Assembly (NCBI GenBank): GCA_022702705.1
Contig: CM040423.1
Span: forward strand, 125,625,852 to 125,689,851
Source: Papilionanthe hookeriana x Papilionanthe teres
Taxonomy: Eukaryota; Streptophyta; Magnoliopsida; Asparagales; Orchidaceae
Direction of reading: 5' to 3'
Length of the DNA stretch: 64,000 nucleotides
The position numbers and the translations under genes are program-made. The notes under the pieces are model-generated. The model searched no databases. It saw only the letters and a program-made list of their open reading frames with translations, and was not told the DNA's origin. Position 1 is the stretch's first letter. The number at the start of each line of letters is the position of its first letter. Below, piece after piece: positions 22,656 to 33,730 of the stretch.

Positions 22656-23111
22656 TCTTCTAATTCTTATAATTAAGCACCTCTAAATGTTATAAAGATA
22701 GTGTACGATCATCCACATGGTATTCATCAAATAGGTTCGTGACTCCTACCAATTGAAAATAAAGTTGCAGAATAAAAGTAACAAATTAAGATGGAACTAT
22801 TAATGTATGAAATTCATGATTTCTCTTGTAAAACTCAAGTCTGGGGGAGACCCAAGTCATAGTGGACTCGTTAATCCAACTATTACAAGAGATCAAGTCT
22901 AGCCATAATAAGAAGTTAAGGAACCACATCCCTCATGACACGCAAAGATTAAACTACTAACAATCCAAACATCTACCAATAACAATCAAACTTATCAATC
23001 CATAATGACACATAAAGATCAAGTCAATCCACTCTAAAGCAAACACCATACAACACTAAAATTCATGACTCTCAAGCACAATAAATCAAAGCATGCTGAT
23101 AACTATAGGTT

Positions 23112-23705
23112 TCCACCCATAAAGCGCTTGATTTTAACATCGCGGGCCTGACAAATGATTTATCCTGGATCAAAATTCCAATTAAGTAATCCTCGATTAA
23201 TCGCCCAATCATTTTCAGATCCAGGGATTCCTATAAAATCCTTAATTTTAAATTTTTCATTCAGCTCTTCCTTTTTAGAGGGATTTATATCATTGTTCCT
23301 CATATTTCTTTCTAGATCCAATATTCTTCTATTAATTTTTTTGAAATTGCATATTAATATCATCCTTGAAATTTATATGAAATGGATCTCTATAAGATAA
23401 TTCAATATCTCAAATTTTGGATCAGATTCTCTTTATATAATTCAAATTCTAGATCAATATCTTCTATGTTACTCTTTTGTTTTAAATTATCTTCCAATTC
23501 TGCCCTTTTATAATTATTAAATGATGGACGATCTATCTTAGTTGAGGAAATACATCTTTCTATTTTCTTAGGAATTTCTTTCAGTGGTCTTCCAATATCC
23601 TTTCCCTCTTTTCTCAACTCAAAGCTCTTTTGAAATTTATCCTCAAATTATCTTCCAAGTGCTAGTTCAATAACTTTAAATTATTCATCGTTCAATTCAG
23701 GTTTT
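23112..23705 (-). pseudogene. Charged region in place of RT-RNase H-INT in element C
   Basis: Where A and B have about 3 kb of RT, RNase H and integrase, C has about 600 bases. They encode, in two minus frames (23402-23617 and 23160-23363) with stops around them, Lys/Glu/Asn-rich peptides. I see no polymerase, RNase H or integrase motif and do not recognise the sequence. It could be a relic of a separate ORF or scrambled pol. It ends at the post-pol segment shared with B. Confidence 0.5.
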
Positions 23706-24087
23706 TCTTATGATTGATTCGCATCAAAAGATATAAAGACTGCTTGTGTAGATGAATTCCCTAAATAGATAGGCTTTAAAATTGTCTGGGGTACATCCAT
23801 CTTAAATTCATGAGATTTTTCAACAGATGGAATTAAAAGTTTACTATTTTTGGTAGCGTCCATCATTTCACACCTCTCCTGAACATAAATACAGTTTTCT
23901 TTAAATAACATTTTTGAATCATCATGAAAGTCTATTTCAATCTCATCTGTTAACTTACTCTCAAAACTTTTTTGGAAATGGTCTTTACAAAGATAATCAA
24001 TTTCATCTATCCAAAAACAATCATCATTTTTTCTCTAAGTTGGATATTTCATAGTCTTTAAAACATCAAAAGTGACTTCATGGTCAT
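23706..24087 (-). pseudogene. Protease-RT linker of element C (fragment)
   Basis: Minus-strand frame with MKYP at the end of the protease, then an acidic region, then a PS--KS-EFKMDVPQ segment. It matches the A linker (12430-12560) and the B linker (49400-49500) in position and in hydrophobic pattern. Stops are present. It was joined to the protease at 31411 before N2 inserted. Confidence 0.7.
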
Positions 24088-24091
24088 TGTT

Positions 24092-24112
24092 GACCTCATT
24101 TTTGATGAGGTC
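24092..24112. promoter_or_regulatory. Terminal hairpin of N2
   Basis: GACCTCAT, 5-base loop, ATGAGGTC, starting four bases inside the terminus. The same hairpin is present in N4 at 59016-59036. Confidence 0.7.
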
Positions 24113-26334
24113 TTCTCTTCTTCTCTTTAGTACTTAGGATCTAGCCTTAGGCTTTTCCTTTGACTATCCTAGAGGATTAGAATTGGGACCCACCACTTAG
24201 AAATTCAAACCACTTCTAAACTCCCTGCAAACTCCACAAACTTTATTGTAAACCCCTAATCATCTAGAGGGTTGAAATCAAATGTGGAAGTTTAAAGGAT
24301 GAGTTCCTACGGGACTCTTTGGCCTTAGGACCGCCTACAGGTGGCTCAGTGCAGTGAAGGGCTGACCTACACACACACTACACTTATAAACTACACTTTC
24401 ACACACCTCCTAAAACCACACACATACCCAACTTAACCTCCAGACTCAAGAAGGTGATTCACATGGATGATCCTTAACCCCTAAGCCCTTGGCTAATCTT
24501 TGACCCCGGGACCCTACACCCGCCTAGCCTGCCCAAAACCCTTGAAATTACCCAAATCCTCCAAAATTTCCAAATCACCCAAAATTCCTAAAGACTAATC
24601 CCAAAAATTCCCACATTACCCAAATTGATCATTCATAGCCAAAAATACCAAAAATTCCAAAAACACCTCCCAATACCCTCCAAATACCCAAAATACCCCT
24701 CTTGACCAAAAAATCCAAAAAATTCAGAAAATTCCCAGAAAATTCAAGAAAATCTCAAATATTCCCAATTTCATTTTGTTCAACTACACTATGTGCCAAT
24801 TTTGTCAATTTACCCCACTTTTGTCAAAACCCCCAATTTGACCAATTTTAACCCAAAGTGAACCCAATGTAAAACCAAACCTATCCAATTGACCCAAATT
24901 CTGGTTCAATTCAATTCTAAACTTCAATTTAACATTCCCAACACCATTTTAGACCAGATACAAGTCTAATTTGATTGACATTTGAATCCAATTTCACTTT
25001 TGGCATTAAAGCCCCTTTTTAGCCCAATTTGGACCCATGACCCAAACTTAGCCCAAACTAACCCAATTCAACTCCAATTAACCCCAAACCTTTTATAAAC
25101 CTTACTTAACATCCCAACAAACAAAATACTAACATGATTTACCCAAAATTTAGACCCAAACCCCACTCAAATTCAACCCAAAGCTAAAAGGCCCAATTTT
25201 GACCTAAACCCAAACCTAGCCCAAATAAGCCTAAACCCCAAAATCAAAACCCAACCAAAGCCAAAACCTCTTTGAAACACTCCCATAAACATTTCCCAAC
25301 ATTTATCTTACATCAATTTCAACCCTAGCCCAACATTGGCTCAAGTTAGTCCAATTTGACCTACATTGGCCCATTTACCAAAGAGGTCCAAATCCAACCC
25401 AAATCAAGCCCAAACCACTTCAAATTTATTCCAAATAATTCATGAAACATTCCTAAATTAAATTCAACATTTATTGGATCCAATCCTTTGCAAAATTTTC
25501 ATCTTAAAATTTGTTTGGAAATCTAAAAGCCCACTCTCTAAACCATCTTGAAAGCCCATCCAAAGTGAAATCCAAAAGCCCAAAGCCCACATGACAATCC
25601 CTTCTCATCATCCCTTTAATTGGGATCAATTCCTAAGTCCCAAATCAATCATCAAATCAACCTAAATCAAGCACCATCTAAATTTTTCACTAAATTACCA
25701 AAATCTCCAAATTCCTTTTTCATATAAATGGATCCACTTCTCCTAAGTCAAGGATGAGCCAAATGAAGCCACATGCAAGCCATGGACAAGCCATATGAAG
25801 CCATGGAAGGTTTGACATGTGACCAAGCCTTTAATGGCAAAAGGAGGGCCCCCTTTCCTAATCCTTCATTAAGCCTTTTTAACCATAAGCATTTCACACA
25901 CTAAACCATACTTAGCCACCTCACCATGGATGGAGAATTCACCACTCCATGGCAGCTGACCCAAGTGACTCTTTTTAGCCCAAAACCAGGCCTTGGGTGG
26001 TACACCTAGCCCAAAAGGATGGGTTGACCCAAATCAAGCCAAAGTGGCCTCTCCCCCATACCATTTTAATCCAAGAACTTTATACATGTCCAAGCCCAAT
26101 TGACTTCACCATTGCCAAGCCCTGTCCTCCCTGGTCAAGATGGTGACCCTTGCCTGCCGGCCAGCCACCTGGGCCGCCGGAAAACACCACACCCGAGAGC
26201 ATCATGTGAGCCCAAGCTTGGAATTCTCACCTGCTGAGTTGCCCCATGCCCAATGGCTACCATGGCTGTTCTTCTCCTCAACAGAGCAGCTGATCCCAAG
26301 CCCTAACTCCCCCTGGGAGAGCCTCCAGTCAGCT

Positions 26335-26343
26335 CTATTTAAA
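26335..26343 (+). promoter_or_regulatory. TATA-like box of N2
   Basis: CTATTTAAA followed by CCCCACC. N4 has CTATTTAAA followed by CACCACC at the matching site on the minus strand. Confidence 0.5.
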
Positions 26344-26989
26344 CCCCACCTCTCTCAGCCATGGAGGAGGTGTTGAACTAACCTTAAGGAAACTCTACCA
26401 AAATCATTCCAGACCACTCTCTACACATAAAGCACTTGATTCCCACTGGATTCCAGCCTAATTCCTCCAGGTCGAGCTCGATTTTGAGTTCGAACTTCAA
26501 GCACAAAAACCAAGACACTTCTTCACAGTGGACCAATCCCCAAATTGATATATCCTACACCTTCACCAGACAAAGGGAAGAAGTCCACCAGCAAAAGCCC
26601 CCTCTCCGGGCCACCCATCTGTTCCAAACTCCAAGCTTTGTAATCGGTTGTGGTCGAAATCCTACCTAGACAATTCACCAGGCCAGGAGACTTCATCTGG
26701 AGCTTGCTTGGACGCAATCGAAGGTGACACAACCCTCAGATCGAAGCCACACTTCTCTGAGCAAAGGTATGGTCTCATTCTTCTTCCCGAGCTTCTGAAC
26801 ATTCTCCATTTTTATTGAGTCAATTTCATGCCACATAAACCGTATGGATGTGTTCTTCTTCTCGAGACGAATCCATAGAGCATAAGAACGTTAAATTTGG
26901 TCAAGTATCGAGTGAGATCTTAGGCCTAGAAGATGGACGGTTCTCGGGCTAGGAGGCTTGGGGACGATGAACAGATGTCGTTCATTCAA

Positions 26990-27150
26990 TACACGCGGGG
27001 ACGGACGGCTCAGATGGCGTCGGACCAGGAGATGATATGTGAACCGCGGGCCGCGTGGCGCTGAGTCAGAAGGCGGCGTCGAATGGGAGCGCGCCGCGTG
27101 GCCGTTCGGAGATGCCGAGGATGACAGGGCGCCGCGTGGATAAGTAGGAA
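26990..27150 (+). other. GC-rich island in N2 with repeated GCCGCGTGG word
   Basis: GCCGCGTGG occurs three times (about 27050, 27094 and 27132) within a short GC-rich stretch in AT-rich surroundings. N4 has the reverse-complement CCACGCGGC at about 55829 and 55867. It lies about 650 bases after the TATA-like box. No ORF is supported here. Confidence 0.6.
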
Positions 27151-29074
27151 ATTAGGTTATTTTTCCTATTTATTTAATTACCAGAACTTGGAAAATGCAT
27201 AACTTTGTGTAGGAAAATCGGAAAAATAAAATAAAAATACCCTCTTGCTCAGTGAACGGAGGAGAATAATGTGGAAAAGAAATCACTTAATTTCATCAAG
27301 TATTTTATTTTTAATGATTTAATTACTCTATGCACATTTTTAATTCTCCATGCATGTATACAATTCACCATGGCATGAGACCATAGAGCTTTTGAAGCCT
27401 CTGAATTTGGGGACATTCCCTGAATATTCCAAAGTCAGAGGCCACCCCTATGGAGAGTTATTGATTTTTCAATTCTAGGTCACTATTCTGAATATTTTAA
27501 TTACATTAATTAGCATGTTGTGAAATAAATTCTAGGAAAATTTGAGGATGTTTCTTATGACAAGAGGACTCTAGGAAAAATAGGTTTTGAATTAATCCAC
27601 TTGGAATAACCATAATTGGCTTAAACACCCAAAATAGCTCCTTAATTAATTAGAGCTAATCATACATCAAATTGACTTGAAATTAATTCTCCACTAACCT
27701 TTAGGATCAGAGGAACCCACCATAAAAATTTGAAGTCAATTGGACTTGGTTAGCCCTACCAAATGGGTTGATTAAACCATTTAGCCAATTTGAACTTTAA
27801 AAATTCATAACTTTCAAAATACTTTTCAAAAATTCACCAAATTGGTTTAGGAGCCTCTCTGATATCAGAGGAATTTAAGAAAATTAAAATTGTAATTTTC
27901 TAAAAAAGTTGATTTTTTGCATTATTTTAATATTTTTAATAATTAAAAAATAATAAAATCACAAAAATAATAAAATTCACCAAAATGTCACATTTTGAAT
28001 TTTAATCACTTAGGAACAAACCGCATATTTTTCTTAAGTCTCTATAATGAGATTAAATTTTAAAGCCCTAAGGTAATTTTAAAATTAAAAAAAATGTATT
28101 TTTTTAGCATTTCCACTAAAATAATTCTAATAAATCAAAGAAAAATCAGAAAATTGTAAAAATGGATTCTCTGATTTCCTTGATATTAGAGAGATTTTTG
28201 AAAAATATATAATTCATTTTTTAACCTTTATTTTATTTTTAAATTAATTAATACTCCAAAACTCAAAATAATTATAATAAAAAGAATATAATTAAAAAAA
28301 TCACCAAACTTGGTCCAAGTGGTCCTCTGGTACTTAGGAATGTCCCATAATTTTCTTAAGAACAGAAACTTTCCCTTGGTCATATTATTAAATTTTCCTT
28401 GGAAATCCTTATTTTCCACCAAAAATAATTACATAAATAAATTAAATACAGAAAAATCACATTTTCTCCTCTAATGCCTTCATTGACATATGAGTGAAGT
28501 CACATAAAAATTTCAAGTTCATTTAAGCTGAATTTAGTGAGTTATGAAATTATTAAGCTTGAAGGGCAAAATGGTAATTAAAATTTTAACCTTAAATTAA
28601 AACTTCAGGCTTAATAAAATTAAAAAGTAAAATATTTTATCTTAATCTGATTTGGATGATTGAAATTTGAATAATAAGGGTAGAAACCTATTAAACAATT
28701 TAAAAATAATTAAAATAAACCTTAATCAAATAATTAATTGAATTTGGAAGAATAATAAAATTGGAATTATTAAAATAGGGATATTATTAGGAAGAGATTT
28801 GTTCTTTAATTTAAGAATCCCTAAATTAATCATCTCAATAATATTTAATTCCTAATTAAAATGATAATCCAAATTTAAGATTTAAAATACTAAAAGACTT
28901 AATAATTAAATTAAATTAAAGTTAAATTATTTAAATTAAATCCTTTTAAAATTTCAATTAAATTAATACTTTAATAATTAAAATTAAATCATCTTTAAAA
29001 CATAAAAAAATATAAAATATTAAATTAAAATTAAAAAAAAATAAATTAAAATTTAAATTAAGTTAAATTAAATT

Positions 29075-29290
29075 AAATCAAATAAAATTAAATTAAATTA
29101 AATTAAATTAAATTAAATTAAATTAAATTAAATTAAATTAAATTAAATTAAATTAAATTAAATGAAATCATATCAAATCAAATTAAATTAAATTAAATTA
29201 AATTAAATAATAGAATCAAGTTAAAATTAAAATTAGAATAAATTAAATTAAAATTAAAACTAAACCAAATTAAATTAAATTAAATTGAAT
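29075..29290. repeat. (AATTA)n-type pentanucleotide tract of N2
   Basis: A near-perfect run of AAATT units at about 29083-29163 is followed by interrupted copies. The matching part of N4 (about 53757-54060) has a longer, more broken run. Confidence 0.85.
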
Positions 29291-31410
29291 TAAAAATAAC
29301 ATCACCTAAGACATAAAGAAATTCGAAAATAAAACAACTTGAACACTATTCCAAACTTAAACCCATTAACTGAAATTAAATCATAAACCATTTGAACATC
29401 AATTTGCCCTCGAAATCTTTTGTTGTCATAACTCCTAAACAGAATGTTATATGAAATGTTACTTCCCGCATAGGATATTCAAATGTCCTAATTCATTGAG
29501 TAAGATAACAAAAAAACTTGAATTCCCAAACGATTAATTCATTTGTATGATTAAATTCATTTGGACTTAAAACAATTCTAGCAATATTGAAAAGATGTTT
29601 AAGATTCTTCTTAAACACTTTCTCAATATGATAGGATGTTTATAAGAACAACTGAACTTAATTGTTCTTTGATGAAGAAAATCGTCCTCAAACCAAAACA
29701 CAAGAACCTAGACGTCATAGGAGATGACTTGCTATAGGATTAGGAACTTGGTAGAAAACCATAACCATTCCCTTAGTTTTACCTAGGAACTTGTTCTAAA
29801 TGCTTAAAAATTCTAAATTGTGTTTAAGTGCAGCTTGGGATGACAGGAAGACCCTCCAGGTACGCTTTTATTTCGTTGCAATTTACCTTATTGCAATTTA
29901 TTTAATCACATCGCACTTACTTTTCTTGCATGATAAACAACTGTTGCATGAAAACCCACACTTTTAGGATAGTCCCTAAAACTGAAACCAAAACTAAATT
30001 AAAAGTCATTACAAGATAAAATTCACCGCCACAACATTTCAAAATATAAAACAACTCAAAATTTAATCACAAACGAGAACACAAAACAAGCAATTACAAC
30101 TAAATTAAAACGTCTTGTTGGATGATCGGGAATACCTCGGATGATGTAACCTACGTGTTGCTAACGGGATTTCCCACGGTCTAAATGAAAGTGTGGAACT
30201 CATTTAGTTGAGTTTAGCAAATTCATCTGGACTAAGTGAATCCGATAAAAATAACGATGCCGGAAGGATGGAACCGTGGGATCTTAACCGGTGTTGTTAT
30301 AATCAACTTTAAGATTTGTTTTAATTAAAACATAAAAAACATTTGGAAATTAAGAATTTCTCTAAACCAAAACACTTTTCTCATCTCCCGATTTATGACT
30401 TCTAAAACTAAACCTCTGCAACAACAAGGAGCTCGGAGCATGGTGGGCAGCAAGGCCATCATCATCAGCAAAACCTGAGTCTACTTCAGCAAAACTTTCT
30501 TAGAATTAAATAACCAAGCCATAGGACTTCGAGGTAGTTTGCCTAGTGCAACATAAATCCTCAACTCTTTGTTAGGCATTTGCATGATCATATTATGTAA
30601 ATTAAGCCCTAACCGGTCTTAGGATTTTCGAGGTAGTTGTCTGATACAACATATATCCTCACATCTTCAAGGCTATTTGTATGATTTTGTCATACGAATA
30701 TAAGTCCTAATTAATTTAAATTGGCAAGATCAAAACATTAAATAAACATTAGGACTTTCCTAAATCCAAGCCAAACAATAGGATAGTCGGGAAATTACCG
30801 AAGTTCGCTTCGAATCTGTAATTTCTCCTACTTTTCTTCCTTTGAATTCCCAAAACAAAATGTTCCAAATTTGATCCATTCCCTATTGAAATTCCAAAAT
30901 TCATTCCTTTGAGAACTTAAACTTTGAAATTCTTGAGAGCAGAACAACTGATTATTATCGAGAGTTTTCTTAGGTGATTCCCGTCACTTAAGATGTAATT
31001 AACTATAGGGGCTTGCCCTTATAGGGAATTTTAAAAACCCAGGTAATATAAACCCCGCTTAATTCATTTATATTAAGCGAGGAGAATTTGTCGGCTTATA
31101 AAATTGGTTCGCGAGACCAAACAGATGTCACAAATCTCCTAGTTTATTTAATTGAGCCCTATCATCAAGCAGTGTGTCTATTCTTCGGGGTAGATACATG
31201 GTTTGTGATGCGGTGCTCGTTTATATAAACTATTCGGGATGTGAGATCAGTTTGATTTCATATCTTAAAATTTTCAAATTTAAAATTATTTTCAAAATCA
31301 AATACTACTTTTCAAATTATTTATTTAAATTAAATTAAAAATTCGCCGACAATTTCAGTAGGCGACATCATTTCAAAAATACAACACTCAACCTAAAAAT
31401 AAGCAGTATA

Positions 31411-31960
31411 ATCATTAATATTCATAGACAACTCTCCTTTTTGCACATCTATCATAGTTTGTCCAGTAACAAGGAATTGTGTCCCTAAAATAATTAGAAT
31501 TTCTTTATCTTCCTCCATATCTAATACAAAAAAGTCCAAAGGAAAGATAAATTTATCCACTTTAATAAGCACGTCTTCTATAACTCCTTTTGGATAAATG
31601 ATAGATCAATCAGCTAACAGACGGGTTACAGTAGTGAGAGAAATATCGACTAAACCTAACCTTCTAAATATAGAGAGAGGCATTACATTAATTCTCACTC
31701 CTAAACCACATAAAGCTTTTCCACATAATCTTTCTTCAATTGACTAAGGAATTGTAAAGCTACAAGGATTTTTACGTTTCTGAGGAAAATTTTTCTGATG
31801 TATAGCGCTACACTCTTCATGTAGTGTAACTGTCTCGTAATCCCCAAATTTCCTTTTCTTGTTTAATATCTCCTTCATAAACTTTGCATAACTTAGCATC
31901 TATTCCAATACTTCAGTGAATGAAATATTTATCGTTAACTTCTTAAGTACTTTCATGAAA
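31411..31960 (-). pseudogene. Aspartic protease domain of element C (broken)
   Basis: On the minus strand it has FIFPLDFFVLDMEEDKE and a GTQFLVTGQTMIDVQKGEL end, matching A and B. The active-site motif reads CGLGVRINVMP where the family has CDLGASIN: the catalytic Asp is changed to Gly. A stop follows in the middle part. N2 is inserted in the last codons of the domain. Confidence 0.85.
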
Positions 31961-33525
31961 TTTGAAACTTTTTTATCCAACTCATGTTATCTAAGTCTTT
32001 GAGGAAAGGGAGGTGGTGGTCTTTCCAAATTGATTTTAGTTGGAGATATTAATTTTTTTAGATCCTTAGAAACATGTTCTTCATGTATTTTAGTTTCCTT
32101 TGTTTCTCTCACAACATCTTTCTCTTTTCTAACCACATCCTCTATCTCTCTTCCACTTTTTAATTGGACAGCTTCTATTTATTCATTAGTGTTCTCTTTA
32201 GGGTTGATTTCAATGTTGTTAGGAAGAGTTCCTTGGGTTCTATTGCTAAGTGAATTAACAATTTGTCCCTGTTGATTCTCTATGTTTCTTTTCACAACAT
32301 TTTGACTTTGCAACTGATTTCCCATTTGCAATACCACTTCTTCCATAGACATCTTCGTATTCTCAAATTGTTGATCATTGTTAGAATACGCTGGATATGA
32401 AGGTCTATAGTATGTGTTCCCCTGATTATTCCAACTTTCATTAGGATTTGCATGATTATTTTCCCATTTTTGGTTTCCACCATCAGTAGTATGATTCCAG
32501 TAAAATTTAGGATGATTCTCTCAACCTAGGTTGTAAAAGTTAGAGTACGGGTTGTTTATGGTATTTAAATTCTCATATAATAAGTTAGAATGAATTATAT
32601 GCCCTAATGAACCTTTCTCACCTACAGGAGTAAATTGAGGTTGATTCATTCCAAATTGGTCCAACTTCCTTGATATAGCAACAACCTGAGATGCACGAAT
32701 TCTAATCGCATCTGTATCATGAACACTAGATACATTTTTATGATTTACCCTAGCAGAGGGCCATTTAATTTCATTTGTAATCGTTTTATCAATTAACTCA
32801 TACGATTCATCAAATGGTTTTGAAATTAATGATCCACAAGTGGCAGCATCAATTATAGACCTAAGGGATCCTACCAGCCCATTAAAAAAAGTTTGAATGA
32901 TTAACCAATATGGCAGAGCATGGTGTGGAAACTTTCTTCGGAGTTCCTTAAATCTTTCCCAGGCTTCGTATATTGATTCCCCTTCATACTAACAAAACGA
33001 GATAACATCATTTCTAAGTTGAGCAGTCATTGAAGGTGGAAAATACTTAGCTAAGAATTTCTAAGTTAACTTTTCCCAATTTTTAATAGAGCCAGGTGCT
33101 AATGAGTATAACAACATTTTTGCCTTATCCCTTAGTGAGAAAGAAAAAAGACTTAGTGTAACAACATCGTCTGACATACAGTTATAACGAAATATAGCAC
33201 AAAGTTCTATAAAATTTGATAAGTGTATATAAGGATCCTCCGAAGGAGTTCCCCCAAACTAATTGTTCTGCACCAGTTGGATAATCTCAAGATTTATTTC
33301 AAACGAGTCAGCTTCTATGACAGGATTTTGTATGCTTGAGTGAATTTCATTTTATGTAGGATTCACGTAATCCCTTAATGAAGTATGATGATTTTCCAGG
33401 TTATTATCTTGAAATTTAATCATTTCCATTTCTAGTTTTTTAAGTCCTTTCTTTATTTTTATTTTTTTATGTTTTTCAAACTCTGAATCATAAGGCACAA
33501 GTCCTGTAGATCCTTTGTTTCACAT
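31961..33525 (-). pseudogene. gag: gag of element C (broken)
   Basis: The start is placed at 33525 by comparison with A and B, but the second codon is TGA. The capsid part includes FSLRDKAKMLLYSLAPGS and AKYFPPS-TAQLRND (about 33020-33150), then SIIDAAT-GSL, KWPSARVNHK and the Asn/Tyr-rich NPYSNFYNLG stretch (about 32520-32560). The tail has RPPPPFPQRLR near 31990-32030. Only a few stops break it, fewer than in gag of A. Gag is the only protein this non-autonomous element could once have supplied with its protease. Confidence 0.85.
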
Positions 33526-33705
33526 ATGTAACATATCAAACAATGCATTAACAATAAAACAAATAAAACACAAAATATAATCAATACAACAAAACATTTT
33601 CACAAACACCTTATTTTTCACACAAACCATTTTTAAGACACTACAGTTTTCCAAGTCTAAGCTTAATTACTTCAACTAAAATTCTCCTAAAGTTCTTACC
33701 GAAGC

Positions 33706-33724
33706 TTCCCTGGCAACAGCGCCA
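33706..33724 (-). other. Primer-binding site, tRNA-Asp type (element C)
   Basis: On the minus strand TGGCGCTGTTGCCAGGGAA, with three differences from the family site. Six bases separate it from the LTR at 33731. Confidence 0.85.
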
Positions 33725-33730
33725 AAAACT

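Larger units (their letters stand above)
21360..23111 (-). other. Element C: 3' non-coding internal region
   Basis: No coding region recognised. It carries the conserved 3' module (21383-21595), split by T-rich tandem duplications at about 21456-21545 (two copies of a block with TTGGGATCATTTTTAAT). Two minus-strand polypurine-like tracts (CCCCCCAAACTTAAATTT at 21968-21985, CCCCCAAACTTAATT at 22199-22212) and a decayed palindromic module (22629-22655) follow. No env-position ORF is seen in C. The segment near 23110-23135 matches the TTGCCTCC--CAAAGCGCTTG-like sequence that follows pol in B. Confidence 0.65.
24088..31410 (+). mobile_element. N2: giant solo-LTR-like unit, 7.3 kb, inside element C
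   Basis: It begins TGTTGACCTC and ends near GCAGTATA (N4 has CCAACA there; a decayed CA end is likely). The flanks are GTCAT (24083-24087) and ATCAT (31411-31415), a 5 bp target duplication with one transition. There is no internal direct LTR pair and no credible ORF. The order is: terminal hairpin 24092-24112, C/A-rich G-poor part to about 26100, TATA-like box 26335-26343, GC-rich island 26990-27150, AT-rich part with a pentanucleotide tract, then a conserved block near 30120-30290, and TAGGCGAC at 31359-31366 near the end. N4 has the same order in reverse. Best reading: a solo LTR of a Ty3/gypsy family with an unusually long LTR. Confidence 0.65.

Noticed and set aside
26140..26669. Plus-strand frames of 77-78 codons in N2
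   Set aside because: They lie around the TATA-like box and are not kept at the matching place in N4; no domain recognised.
24088..31410. DNA transposon reading of N2 from its short inverted ends
   Set aside because: Inverted ends are only about 5 bases exact, the target duplication is 5 bp, and no transposase is present; TG...CA ends fit an LTR better. Not fully excluded.
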